Of a stretch of 27,322 nt of DNA, positions 1 through 8,489 are shown one piece after another. The position numbers and the translations under genes were made by a program. Each line of letters begins with the position of its first letter. The stretch's first letter is position 1. Below the pieces are notes generated by a model, which was not told the origin of the DNA, did not search any database, and saw only the letters and a program-made list of their open reading frames with translations. The stretch is from an uncultured Parabacteroides sp. (lineage in GTDB: Bacteria > Bacteroidota > Bacteroidia > Bacteroidales > Tannerellaceae), in contig UQLN01000059.1 in assembly GCA_900541965.1 (NCBI GenBank), positions 1-27,322 of the forward strand. The letters run 5' to 3'.

Positions 1-2172
1 TCCGATGGAAAAGTACTGGGATCCTATGCACATAGTAAAGATAACCGTATATATGTCAATTACCAGGACCTGTCTCCTTATTTGGTAAAGGCATTAATAG
101 CAACAGAAGATATTCGTTTTTCCGAACATAGTGGCATTGATGCACAGGGGCTATTCCGTGCAGTTGTGAAGCGTGGCCTTTTGATGCAAAAAAGCGGTGG
201 TGGAGGTAGTACGATTACCCAGCAGCTTGCCAAGCAATTATTTTCGCCCAGCGCCGATAATATCATGGAACGCTTGTTCCAAAAACCTATCGAATGGGTG
301 ATAGCCGTACAGTTGGAACGTTTCTATACCAAGGAGGAGATTGTCAATATGTATTTGAACAAATTCGACTTCCTGTATAATGCCGTTGGTATCCAGTCGG
401 CTGCCCGTGTCTATTTTGGAACGACTCCCAAGAACTTAAAAATAGAAGAAGCCGCAACATTGATAGGAATGTGTAAAAACCCATCCTATTTTAATCCGGT
501 ACGGCAACCGGATCGTACTCGTGGACGCCGTAATACCGTATTGGAGCAGATGGAGAAAGCCGGTTATCTGAGTAAGGCGGAATGTGACTCCTTGAAAACA
601 TTACCTCTTACACTTCGTTTTACCCGTATGGATCATAAAGACGGTCCGGCTCCTTATTTTCGTGAATATCTTCGTTTGTTAATGATGGCAAAGAAACCGG
701 AACGGAAGAATTATGCATCCTGGCAATCCCAAAAGTTCAGTGAAGATTCTTTAGCATGGGAAACCAATCCTTTATATGGCTGGTGTAATAAGAATAAAAA
801 AGCCGATGGTTCCAATTATAATATCTATACCGATGGTTTGAAAATCTATACAACTATAGATTCACGCATGCAGAAGTATGCGGAAGAAGCGGTACAGGAA
901 CATTTCAGTAAGACTTTGCAGCCTTCTTTCTTTAAAGAAAAGCAAGGTAGAAGTTATGCCCCGTTCTCCCGCTCTGTTTCAACCGGCCAGGTTGATACCA
1001 TGATGGTACGTGCAATGCACCAGACCGACCGTTACCGTGAATTGAAGAAGAGCGGAATGAAAGAAGACGAGATACGGAAAGAATTTAAGAAACCTGTGGA
1101 AATGCGGGTATTTACCTGGAGCGGACCAAGGGATACCATAATGTCTCCTTTAGATTCCATCCGTTATCATAAGAGTTTCCTTCGTACCGGTTTTATGTCT
1201 ATGGACCCGCGGAGCGGACATGTCAAAGCATATGTCGGCGGTATAGACTATAATGATTTTCAATATGATATGGTGAACGGTGGACGTCGCCAGATAGGTT
1301 CTACCATTAAACCGTTCCTTTATTCACTGGCTATGATCGAAGGATTTAGCCCTTGTGATGAAATGTTGCATGTGCAGCAACAGTTAACGGATGAGAATGG
1401 CATATTGTGGACCCCGCGTAATGCCAGTGCTAAACGTATCGGTGAAAAAGTCTCCATCCAGTGGGGATTACAAAATTCGGATAACTGGGTAACGGCATGG
1501 CTGATGGGACAGATGTCTCCTTATACATTTGTACGTCTTTTGCATTCATTCGGATTGAAAAATCATATCGACCCGGTTATTTCCGTATGCTTGGGTACAC
1601 CGGATGTTTCGGTAGCGGAGATGGTAAGTGCTTACACAACATTTGCAAATAGAGGTATTCGTGTGGAGCCGCTTTATGTTACCCATATTGAAGATCCGTA
1701 TGGGAATACGATAGCCAACTTTAATCCTCAAATGAGCGAAGTCTTGACAGAAGAAGCTTCTTATAAAATGCTTTATATGTTGCGTAGCGTTATGGATGGA
1801 GGTACGGGTAGCCGTATTCGTTTCCGTTATGGAATCAAAGCTCCGATGGGAGGAAAGACAGGAACGACGCAGAACAACTCCGACGGTTGGTTTATGGCAT
1901 TTACTCCGAGTTTAGTGTCCGGTTGCTGGGTAGGAGGTGAAGACCGTTCTATACATTTCGACCGCTTGCAAGATGGGCAGGGCGCCAGCATGGCATTGCC
2001 TGTCTACGGCTTATATATGCAGAAAGTCTATGCAGACAAAACTTTGAACTATTCTGGGACGGAAGATTTCGAAGTTCCTGAACAATATAAAAATCCTTGT
2101 AAAACGACAAACGAAGAAGATCGTAAGCAGATACCTACCGATGTAGGGGGTATTGACAAGATGTTTGAATAA
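1..2172 (+). CDS. Penicillin-binding protein 1A, class A (5' end outside window)
   Basis: This is a bifunctional peptidoglycan glycosyltransferase/transpeptidase that polymerises lipid II and cross-links the glycan strands in the periplasm. The frame is open from base 1, so the N-terminus, including the expected membrane anchor, is missing; 723 codons are visible. The GT51 domain shows the catalytic glutamate motif TEDIRFSEHSG (Glu at visible codon 36) and GGSTITQQLAKQLF. The transpeptidase domain has the three penicilloyl-serine motifs in order: STIK (Ser near codon 434, base 1300), SDN in QNSDNWV, and KTGT in GGKTGTTQNN near base 1855. The protein ends with a short acidic, hydrophilic tail. 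An apparent start at 82 is only an internal TTG/Leu codon inside the GT51 domain. The identity is firm; whether to call it mrcA or ponA is a matter of naming. Confidence 0.95.
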   Translation, partial: SDGKVLGSYAHSKDNRIYVNYQDLSPYLVKALIATEDIRFSEHSGIDAQGLFRAVVKRGLLMQKSGGGGSTITQQLAKQLFSPSADNIMERLFQKPIEWVIAVQLERFYTKEEIVNMYLNKFDFLYNAVGIQSAARVYFGTTPKNLKIEEAATLIGMCKNPSYFNPVRQPDRTRGRRNTVLEQMEKAGYLSKAECDSLKTLPLTLRFTRMDHKDGPAPYFREYLRLLMMAKKPERKNYASWQSQKFSEDSLAWETNPLYGWCNKNKKADGSNYNIYTDGLKIYTTIDSRMQKYAEEAVQEHFSKTLQPSFFKEKQGRSYAPFSRSVSTGQVDTMMVRAMHQTDRYRELKKSGMKEDEIRKEFKKPVEMRVFTWSGPRDTIMSPLDSIRYHKSFLRTGFMSMDPRSGHVKAYVGGIDYNDFQYDMVNGGRRQIGSTIKPFLYSLAMIEGFSPCDEMLHVQQQLTDENGILWTPRNASAKRIGEKVSIQWGLQNSDNWVTAWLMGQMSPYTFVRLLHSFGLKNHIDPVISVCLGTPDVSVAEMVSAYTTFANRGIRVEPLYVTHIEDPYGNTIANFNPQMSEVLTEEASYKMLYMLRSVMDGGTGSRIRFRYGIKAPMGGKTGTTQNNSDGWFMAFTPSLVSGCWVGGEDRSIHFDRLQDGQGASMALPVYGLYMQKVYADKTLNYSGTEDFEVPEQYKNPCKTTNEEDRKQIPTDVGGIDKMFE

Positions 2173-2184
2173 TATTTCTTAAAT

Positions 2185-2250
2185 TCAGGCACGGACTATC
2201 CGTTTCCCATGTTTTAATATTCAAAGTGGAGAACGGGTTTTCGTGCCTGA
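2185..2250 (+). other. Long two-part inverted repeat in the PBP-glpD gap
   Basis: An outer perfect 9-bp stem, TCAGGCACG (2185-2193) with CGTGCCTGA (2242-2250), encloses an inner stem, CCGTTTCCCA (2200-2209) with TGGAGAACGG (2227-2236), that has one mismatch and one G-T pair. No clear T-run follows, so it is not a classical intrinsic terminator. It could be a 3'-end structure of the PBP mRNA or a structured site ahead of the glp promoter. Confidence 0.5.
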
Positions 2251-2311
2251 CTTGTGTAAAGCCTTCTGTCTTAATTATTTCATAACGCATTTTTTATCAG
2301 ATTTTATTTGT

Positions 2312-2319
2312 TAGATTTG
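2312..2319 (+). promoter_or_regulatory. Likely -7 promoter element of the glp operon
   Basis: TAGATTTG matches the Bacteroidetes sigma-ABfr -7 consensus TAnnTTTG and lies 19 bases before the glpD start codon. No convincing TTTG -33 box is seen at the usual distance. Confidence 0.5.
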
Positions 2320-2338
2320 TAGATGTTAATCTTTAAAG

Positions 2339-3913
2339 ATGCGTAATATGAAACGTGAGTTATTAATTTCTCAATTTTTAGACACTGGAAAAGATTTCGA
2401 TTTCATAGTTATAGGCGGTGGAGCGACGGGACTGGGTGTTGCATTGGATGCAGCAACACGTGGTTATTCTGTTGCCTTGTTCGAAAGATCGGACTTTTCT
2501 AAAGCGACTTCCAGCCGGAGTACGAAACTGGTACATGGCGGGGTACGCTATTTGGCACAGGGAGATGTAATGCTGGTGTTTGAGGCATTGCATGAGCGCG
2601 GGTTACTACGAAAAAATGCTCCTCATCTGGTAAAAGACCAAACCTTTCTGATTCCTTGTTATCGCTGGTGGGAAGGACCTTTCTATGCTATCGGTCTTAC
2701 AATGTATGATTTGATGGCTGGTCGTCTGGGCTTCGGACGGTCTTTATGTATAGGTCCGAAACGTGCTGTCCGTAAAATACCCAAGCTTCGCAGTAAAGGA
2801 TTGAAAGCCGGTGTACTTTATCATGACGGGCAGTTTGACGATTCCCGCCTTGCCATTAACCTGGCTCGTACGGCTGTGGATGCCGGGGCCTGTGTACTTA
2901 ATTACACGAATGTGGTGGGCCTGCTGAAAGATGAAGCCGGTAAAGTCTGTGGTGCGGAAGTACGCGATGAAGAAAGCGGTAAAGTATATAAAGTACGTTC
3001 CCGTTCCGTCATCAATGCAACAGGTGTTTTCGCCGATGAAATCCTGCAGATGGATAAGCCGGAAAAACGTCCGATTGTACGTCCCAGCCAGGGAGTGCAC
3101 CTTATCTTGGAATCTTCTTTCCTTGATAGCGATTATGCCGTTATGATTCCAAAAACATCCGATGGCCGTGTGCTGTTCGCTGTCCCCTGGCACAATAAAG
3201 TAGTGGTAGGAACTACAGATACATTGATGGATAAATCGTTGATGGAACCTGTAGCCTTGGAAAAGGAAATCCAGTTCATTTTGGATACGGCAGGCAACTA
3301 TTTGACACGTCCGCCGAAACGCAGTGACGTACAGTCTGTATTTGCAGGTCTTCGTCCTCTTGCTGCGCCCCGTGATGAAGGAAAGAAAACAAAAGAAATT
3401 TCCCGCAGCCATAAACTGATGCGTGAAGATTCCGGGCTGGTAACGATTATCGGAGGCAAATGGACTACTTACCGTAGAATGGCACAGGATACGATTGATT
3501 ATGCACTTCGTGATATGAGCATACAGATTGAAGAATGTGTAACAGAACATTATATGATACATGGCGCCCGTCCTAATCCGGATTTCAATAATCCATTGTA
3601 TGTATTTGGATCGGATGAAGATGATATACGCAAGTTTGAGGATTCATCTCCGGAAATGGGAGAGAAGTTGCATCCTCGTTATGCTTATACGAGAGGTTTG
3701 ATTATCTGGATTATCCGGAATGAAATGGCTCGCACGATTGAAGATATTTTGGCTCGTCGTCTTCGCCTGTTGTTTCTGGATGCCCGTGCTGCTGTAGAGG
3801 TAGCTCCTGTAGTGGCTGATATATTAACTGAAGAGTTAGGCAAAGATGAGGCTTGGAAGATAGAACAGAAAAAGCAATTTACGAAAGTTGCCTCTAATTA
3901 TGTATTGGATTAA
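2339..3913 (+). CDS. glpD: FAD-dependent glycerol-3-phosphate dehydrogenase
   Basis: This flavoenzyme oxidises sn-glycerol-3-phosphate to dihydroxyacetone phosphate and passes electrons to the quinone pool at the inner membrane. The 524-residue length is normal for the single-subunit GlpD type. A Rossmann FAD-binding motif VIGGGATGLG lies at residues 24-33, followed by the family motif TKLVHGGVRYL. IIGGKWTTYRRMA near residue 375 and an alpha-helical C-terminal DAO_C-type domain complete the family layout. An in-frame ATG three codons downstream (2348) is an alternative start; neither has a clear Shine-Dalgarno site. glpK begins 26 bases after the stop, so the genes are almost certainly co-transcribed. 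No GlpB/GlpC-type partner genes are present, which favours the GlpD rather than the GlpABC form. Confidence 0.93.
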   Translation: MRNMKRELLISQFLDTGKDFDFIVIGGGATGLGVALDAATRGYSVALFERSDFSKATSSRSTKLVHGGVRYLAQGDVMLVFEALHERGLLRKNAPHLVKDQTFLIPCYRWWEGPFYAIGLTMYDLMAGRLGFGRSLCIGPKRAVRKIPKLRSKGLKAGVLYHDGQFDDSRLAINLARTAVDAGACVLNYTNVVGLLKDEAGKVCGAEVRDEESGKVYKVRSRSVINATGVFADEILQMDKPEKRPIVRPSQGVHLILESSFLDSDYAVMIPKTSDGRVLFAVPWHNKVVVGTTDTLMDKSLMEPVALEKEIQFILDTAGNYLTRPPKRSDVQSVFAGLRPLAAPRDEGKKTKEISRSHKLMREDSGLVTIIGGKWTTYRRMAQDTIDYALRDMSIQIEECVTEHYMIHGARPNPDFNNPLYVFGSDEDDIRKFEDSSPEMGEKLHPRYAYTRGLIIWIIRNEMARTIEDILARRLRLLFLDARAAVEVAPVVADILTEELGKDEAWKIEQKKQFTKVASNYVLD

Positions 3914-3939
3914 TGTAAGAATTTAAAGATTGAATTTGT

Positions 3940-5442
3940 ATGGACCTTAAAAGTAAATATGTATTGGCTATAGACCAGGGTACTACTTCTTCAAGAGCTA
4001 TCCTGTTTAACCATCATGGAACCATTATAACACTTGCACAAAACCCCTTTCAGCAGTATTTCCCGAAACCGGGTTGGGTGGAACACGACCCTAATGAAAT
4101 CTGGTATACACAGTCGTCTGCCATCAAGGAGGCAATGGCTAAAGCAGATGTTACCGATGAACATATTGCTTGTATCGGTATTGCCAACCAGCGCGAAACA
4201 ACAATTATCTGGGATAGGGAAACCGGTTTCCCCGTATATAATGCAATTGTCTGGCAAGACAGGCGTACAGCCGATTTCTGTGAAGAACTGAAAGCACAGG
4301 GATATGCTACTATGATTCAGGAAAAGACCGGGCTGATTATCGACGCTTATTTTTCTGCAACTAAGATACGCTGGATATTGGATAATGTAAAGGGCATTCG
4401 CGAACGGGCTGAACGGGGTGAATTGTGTTTCGGCACAATCGATTCCTGGTTGGTTTGGAAACTGACGCGCGGTACCCATTTTATTACGGATATCACGAAT
4501 GCTTCCCGCACGATGTTGTTCAATATTCATACACAGAAATGGGATAAGGAATTGCTGGAATTGTTCGATATTCCTCTCTCCATGATGCCGGAAGTAAAAA
4601 GCAGCAGTGAAGTCTACTGCCAGACAAGTACTCCTTTATTTAAAACCGGTATTCCGGTTTCCGGTATGGCTGGCGACCAGCAGGCTGCACTTTTCGGACA
4701 GCTCTGTACGGATGTAGGGATGATAAAAACCACTTATGGAACCGGTTGTTTCATGATTCTGAATACAGGGAACAAGCCTGTTATTTCCCAGAATAATTTG
4801 CTGACAACCATTGCCTGGAAGATTAATGGCGAGGTAGTTTATGCGCTCGAAGGCAGTGTCTTTGTCGGTGGTGCTGTTGTACAGTGGCTACGTGATGAAT
4901 TGGGATTGATACGTGATGCTGCAATTACGGAAGCAATGGCAAATTCGGTACCGAATAACGGCGGCGTTTATTTTGTTCCGGCTCTGACTGGTTTGGGAGC
5001 TCCCCATTGGGACCAGTATGCTCGTGGAACGATTATAGGTATCACCCGTGGAACAAGTGCGGCGCATATTACGCGTGCAGCTCTTGAAGGCATATGTTAC
5101 CAGGTGTATGATGTGCTTACTGCTATGGAAAACGATATTCACACCCGTCCGAAAGAAATCCGTGTGGATGGTGGCGCCATAGCCAATAATTTCCTTATGC
5201 AGTTCCAGGCTGACATCAGCAATTGTCCGGTAGTACGTCCGCAGGTGCTTGAAACAACTGCTTTGGGAGCTGCTTATCTGGCCGGGTTGGCTGTCGGTTA
5301 CTGGAAAAACGTGGATGAATTGAAAGAGCAATGGTCGTTAGATAAAGTGTTCAGCGCCGAGATGGCTCAGAAAGAAGTCGATACCTTGCTGGAAGGATGG
5401 CATAAAGCCGTAGGACGTTCCCTTGACTGGGCTTCCGAATAA
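3940..5442 (+). CDS. glpK: Glycerol kinase
   Basis: This FGGY-family cytoplasmic kinase converts glycerol and ATP to sn-glycerol-3-phosphate, the substrate of the enzyme encoded just upstream. The 500-residue protein opens with the phosphate-binding motif DQGTTSSR (residues 12-19). It has the family motifs WVEHDPNEIW, GMAGDQQAALFGQ, YGTGCF and, near the C-terminus, VDGGAIANNFLMQFQAD, which closely follow well-studied bacterial GlpK. It sits between glpD (26 bases away) and glpF (43 bases away), so a dedicated glycerol operon is clear. The sequence shows no regulator gene for the operon in this window. Confidence 0.96.
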   Translation: MDLKSKYVLAIDQGTTSSRAILFNHHGTIITLAQNPFQQYFPKPGWVEHDPNEIWYTQSSAIKEAMAKADVTDEHIACIGIANQRETTIIWDRETGFPVYNAIVWQDRRTADFCEELKAQGYATMIQEKTGLIIDAYFSATKIRWILDNVKGIRERAERGELCFGTIDSWLVWKLTRGTHFITDITNASRTMLFNIHTQKWDKELLELFDIPLSMMPEVKSSSEVYCQTSTPLFKTGIPVSGMAGDQQAALFGQLCTDVGMIKTTYGTGCFMILNTGNKPVISQNNLLTTIAWKINGEVVYALEGSVFVGGAVVQWLRDELGLIRDAAITEAMANSVPNNGGVYFVPALTGLGAPHWDQYARGTIIGITRGTSAAHITRAALEGICYQVYDVLTAMENDIHTRPKEIRVDGGAIANNFLMQFQADISNCPVVRPQVLETTALGAAYLAGLAVGYWKNVDELKEQWSLDKVFSAEMAQKEVDTLLEGWHKAVGRSLDWASE

Positions 5443-5485
5443 GAATAGATGTGATAATTTAATTTGATTTAAATCGTAATACCCT

Positions 5486-6229
5486 ATGACACCATTTTTA
5501 GCCGAATTAATAGGAACAGCCTTGCTTCTTCTGATGGGAGGCGGCGTTGTTGCCAATGTATGCCTGAAGAACACGAAAGGACACGGTGCAGGTTGGTTGG
5601 CGATTACAACAGCCTGGGCATTGGGAGTCTTCATTGGAGTTGTAGTTGCCGGACCGTATAGCGGGGCTCATTTGAACCCGGCTGTCACTATCGGGCTTGC
5701 TATAGCCGGTTCTTTCCCCTGGAGCGAGGTGGGCGGATATATTGTCGCTCAATTACTCGGAGCTTCTATCGGTGCGTTTTTAGTGTGGCTGGTTTATAAA
5801 GACCATTTTGACATAACCAGTGATAAGGAAACCCAGTTGGGCGTTTTTGCAACATCTCCGGCGATAAAAAATACGTTATTGAATTTTATTGCGGAAGTTG
5901 TCGGAACTTTTGTCCTGATGTTTGTAGTCTTTTACATAACAGGAGGTGCGGTAACCATGGAAGATGGGAAAAGTACCTTGCCGGTCGGTTTAGGCTCGAT
6001 AGGTGCTATACCTGTTGCCTTTACCGTGTGGGTAATCGGTTTGTCGCTGGGCGGGCCAACCGGATATGCAATTAACCCGGCACGTGATTTTGCCCCGCGT
6101 CTTATGCACTTTATCTTGCCTATCAAAGGAAAGGGGAGTAGCCATTGGGGATACGCCTGGATTCCGGTTGCAGGACCGATAGCGGGCGCTGCCCTTGCCG
6201 CTTTATTGTTCCTATTTACGAATTATTGA
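5486..6229 (+). CDS. glpF: Glycerol facilitator (aquaglyceroporin, MIP family)
   Basis: This inner-membrane channel lets glycerol enter by facilitated diffusion; the kinase encoded upstream then traps it. The 247-residue protein is highly hydrophobic and has both half-helix signatures: HLNPAVTIG (NPA at 64-66) and YAINPARDFAPR (NPA at 197-199 followed by Arg200 and Asp201). The Asp after NPAR is the mark of glycerol-conducting GlpF-type channels, as opposed to water-selective aquaporins. It is the last gene of the glpDKF operon, and a strong intrinsic terminator follows about 50 bases after the stop. Confidence 0.94.
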   Translation: MTPFLAELIGTALLLLMGGGVVANVCLKNTKGHGAGWLAITTAWALGVFIGVVVAGPYSGAHLNPAVTIGLAIAGSFPWSEVGGYIVAQLLGASIGAFLVWLVYKDHFDITSDKETQLGVFATSPAIKNTLLNFIAEVVGTFVLMFVVFYITGGAVTMEDGKSTLPVGLGSIGAIPVAFTVWVIGLSLGGPTGYAINPARDFAPRLMHFILPIKGKGSSHWGYAWIPVAGPIAGAALAALLFLFTNY

Positions 6230-6279
6230 GTCTTAATAATTTACTATATTAGAGATCGAGATTGTTCGTGCTAAATTAG

Positions 6280-6316
6280 ACATCAGCCTGTCGGGATTGA
6301 CAGGCTGATGTTTTTT
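6280..6316 (+). terminator. Intrinsic terminator of the glp operon
   Basis: A perfect 13-bp stem, ACATCAGCCTGTC (6280-6292) with GACAGGCTGATGT (6299-6311), has a 6-base loop and is followed directly by TTTTT. It closes glpF and lies only 20 bases before the pyrC -7 box. Confidence 0.93.
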
Positions 6317-6335
6317 ATATATCAGAAGAAATCTC

Positions 6336-6343
6336 TACTTTTG
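6336..6343 (+). promoter_or_regulatory. Likely -7 promoter element of pyrC
   Basis: TACTTTTG fits TAnnTTTG and ends 23 bases before the ATG at 6367. It overlaps the GTG at 6343 that would otherwise be the longest possible start of pyrC, which is a good reason to choose the later ATG. Confidence 0.55.
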
Positions 6344-6366
6344 TGAATATTAAAACAACAGAAAGT

Positions 6367-7710
6367 ATGAGCAAGACACTGATAAAAGACGCCACAGTCA
6401 TAAATGAAGGACGCATCTTCAACGGTTCAGTCCTGATTGAAAACGATAAGATCGCAGCCGTTTATGAGGGAGAACTTCCTCCTTCCGCCCTCGAAGGAAA
6501 AATAATAGAAGCCAAAGGCAAGTATTTGTTGCCGGGTGTTATCGATGACCAGGTTCATTTCCGCGAACCGGGATTGACTCACAAAGGTGATATTTCCAGT
6601 GAAAGCCGTGCTGCCGCAGCCGGTGGAGTTACTTCTTTCATGGATATGCCGAATACCAAGCCACAGACTACGACGTTGTCCGAACTGGAATGGAAATTAC
6701 AGCGTGGAGCCGAGACATCAGCAGTCAACTACTCTTTCTTCTTTGGAGGAACCAATGATAATATGGATGAGATACGCAAACTGGACCGCACACGCATTCC
6801 GGGGCTGAAGTTATTCCTTGGTTCTTCAACCGGAAATATGCTGGTGGATAAAAAGGAGAGCCTGGAACGTATCTTCGGGGAAGCCGGCATGCTGATAGCT
6901 ATCCATGCCGAGAAAGAGGAGGTTATCAAACGTAACCTTGCCTATTATACCGATTTATACGGTCAAGACCTGGATATATCCTTCCATAGTAAAATACGTA
7001 GTGAAGAAGCATGTTATGCCTCTTCTTCGGAAGCCGTGGAACTTGCCACCCGCCTGAATTCCCGTTTGCATATCCTGCATCTTTCCACAGCGAAAGAATT
7101 GACTTTACTCGGCAATAAGCTTCCGTTGAGTGAGAAAAAGATAACAGGAGAGGTCTGTGTACATCATCTTTGGTTCCATGATGGAGATTATAAGTTGTTC
7201 GGCAACCGTATTAAATGGAATCCTTCTATTAAAACATTGGAAGACCGTACCGCCCTGCGTGATGCTGTCAATAATAATACAATCGATATTGTGGCAACCG
7301 ACCATGCTCCACACCTTCTTTCAGAGAAGGAGGGCAGTTGCCTGAAAGCTGCTTCCGGTGGTCCGTTGGTTCAGCATTCGTTGATTGTTATGTTGGAACT
7401 GGCTTCAGAGGGACGTTTTACTTATGAGAAAGTAGTGGAGAAGATGGCTCATATGCCGGCAGAACTATTCCGTATAGACCGCCGTGGGTATATCCGCCCC
7501 GGTTATTATGCCGATTTGGTTCTGGTAGACCCGCAAAAGACATGGACGGTGGAAAAAGAGAATATTCTCTATAAATGCGGTTGGTCTCCGTTTGAAGGCT
7601 ATACATTCCATCATGCGGTAACGCAGACATTCGTAAACGGTCATTTGGTTTATGACAATGGTAAGATTGATGATGACTTCAGAGGAATGGAAGTAAAGTA
7701 TACCCTATAA
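6367..7710 (+). CDS. pyrC: Dihydroorotase (pyrimidine synthesis)
   Basis: This amidohydrolase cyclises N-carbamoyl-aspartate to dihydroorotate, the third step of UMP synthesis, in the cytoplasm. From the chosen ATG it has 447 residues. Most metal-site residues are visible: Lys148 in GLKLFLGSS (the position carboxylated in the family), His180 in IAIHAEK, His238 in LHILHLS and the catalytic Asp312 in VATDHAPH. The usual DxHxHxRxPG motif reads DDQVHFREPG at 60-69, so the first metal His is Gln62. From memory the Porphyromonas enzyme shares this, which points to a lineage trait and not to damage. The GTG at 6343 lies inside the likely promoter, so the start at 6367 is preferred. The gene is a single transcription unit between two terminators. 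Confidence 0.92.
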   Translation: MSKTLIKDATVINEGRIFNGSVLIENDKIAAVYEGELPPSALEGKIIEAKGKYLLPGVIDDQVHFREPGLTHKGDISSESRAAAAGGVTSFMDMPNTKPQTTTLSELEWKLQRGAETSAVNYSFFFGGTNDNMDEIRKLDRTRIPGLKLFLGSSTGNMLVDKKESLERIFGEAGMLIAIHAEKEEVIKRNLAYYTDLYGQDLDISFHSKIRSEEACYASSSEAVELATRLNSRLHILHLSTAKELTLLGNKLPLSEKKITGEVCVHHLWFHDGDYKLFGNRIKWNPSIKTLEDRTALRDAVNNNTIDIVATDHAPHLLSEKEGSCLKAASGGPLVQHSLIVMLELASEGRFTYEKVVEKMAHMPAELFRIDRRGYIRPGYYADLVLVDPQKTWTVEKENILYKCGWSPFEGYTFHHAVTQTFVNGHLVYDNGKIDDDFRGMEVKYTL

Positions 7711-7731
7711 ATAAAATCATGAACTTTTGTG

Positions 7732-7774
7732 AGACAGCCTAAGCGTTACTTCAACGTTTAGGCTGTCTTTTTTT
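7732..7774 (+). terminator. Intrinsic terminator after pyrC
   Basis: A 16-bp stem with one G-T pair (7732-7747 with 7753-7768) and loop ACTTC is followed by a seven-base T-run. It starts 21 bases after the pyrC stop. Confidence 0.93.
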
Positions 7775-7956
7775 ATATTGTATAATGTCACCTTTTTTAG
7801 CTATTAGCTGATATTTTGATAGAATAAAGCCTTTTTTGCTGACTGGGCATGTGTTTGTGAAAGCGTTTTTAGGAGAGATTGAACGTTTTTCAGCATTAAA
7901 AAAGGGGATTTATATGGAATTTGGGACCTTTTTCTATTTACTCGGAGGGTAATTTT

Positions 7957-7976
7957 AATTAGTACCGGTACTAATT
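7957..7976. repeat. Perfect 20-bp palindrome
   Basis: AATTAGTACCGGTACTAATT is fully self-complementary with no loop, so it is more like a dimeric protein-binding site or a repeat end than an RNA hairpin. No gene start lies close by. Confidence 0.65.
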
Positions 7977-8016
7977 CCAACTATTTTCGGACTAAAATCT
8001 AACTATTCGCGCGGAT

Positions 8017-8056
8017 CAAAACACCTATGTTTTAACTTTAAAGCATAGGTGTTTTG
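8017..8056. repeat. 13-bp perfect inverted repeat
   Basis: CAAAACACCTATG (8017-8029) pairs exactly with CATAGGTGTTTTG (8044-8056) across a 14-base AT-rich loop. The loop side carries TTTAAAGCATA (8037-8047), repeated directly at 8059-8069. Confidence 0.65.
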
Positions 8057-8061
8057 AATTT

Positions 8062-8077
8062 AAAGCATATATGCTTT
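8062..8077. repeat. 16-bp palindrome with following T-run
   Basis: AAAGCATATATGCTTT is fully self-complementary and is followed by GTTTTT. It shares TTTAAAGCATA with the adjacent inverted repeat, so the two look like parts of one compound element. Confidence 0.55.
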
Positions 8078-8184
8078 GTTTTTAGATGTTATTGGGCAGA
8101 AATGCAAAGCTGGAATGGTTATAAAACCGAATCTTACATAAATGTCAAATTGATTGTGATATTCCCTAAAAATAATAAATATAA

Positions 8185-8268
8185 TTAGGCGCGGATTACA
8201 CAGATTACACGGTTTGATAGACTTCATAACTTGTTTTAATCCGTGTTTTCCGTGTAATCCGTGCCTAA
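8185..8268. repeat. REP-like imperfect inverted repeat (28-bp arms)
   Basis: The left arm (8185-8212) starts TTAGGCGCGGATTACAC and the right arm (8241-8268) ends GTAATCCGTGCCTAA. They pair over 28 positions with four mismatches and a 28-base loop. Each arm also contains a shorter repeated ATTACAC/ACACGG unit. Elements of this GGATTACAC...GTAATCC style are, as I recall, scattered through many Bacteroidetes genomes. Confidence 0.7.
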
Positions 8269-8489
8269 AAAATAATATTTCCATCATGTCAATTAGTAAG
8301 GATTTTACAATACAAATCAACAATATGATAAAGCTAAACCTCGCGAGAGCAGCGTATTTTCAATCTCTCCCGGTATTTGGTCATACAGGCGACATAGGAA
8401 CAGGGTCTATTGACATTTTGATAAAAAGACAATTTCCACATTCCTGATGTATTGTGAGACTATCCGGTTCCTTTCTCCCTTTGTACAAT

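Larger units (their letters stand above)
7775..8489. other. Gene-free stretch rich in palindromes
   Basis: About 715 bases lie between the pyrC terminator and the 3' end of the permease gene. Possible reading frames here are short and have no recognisable protein features. Four separate inverted repeats fall between 7957 and 8268 and are listed separately. The stretch is AT-rich and looks like a site where small repeats have collected. No tRNA or other known RNA was recognised. Confidence 0.6.

Noticed and set aside
2744..3562. Long minus-strand open frame opposite glpD (272 codons)
   Set aside because: It is a shadow of the confident glpD gene, with Cys/His/Phe-rich composition typical of antisense frames.
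6343..6366. GTG at 6343 as the start of dihydroorotase
   Set aside because: The codon overlaps a TACTTTTG promoter box, and the extra eight residues do not belong to the family; ATG at 6367 gives the usual N-terminus.
8060..8447. Two short open frames (8060-8323 minus and 8214-8447 plus) as genes
   Set aside because: Both run through the REP-like inverted repeat or AT-rich spacer, lack domains and have no promoter.
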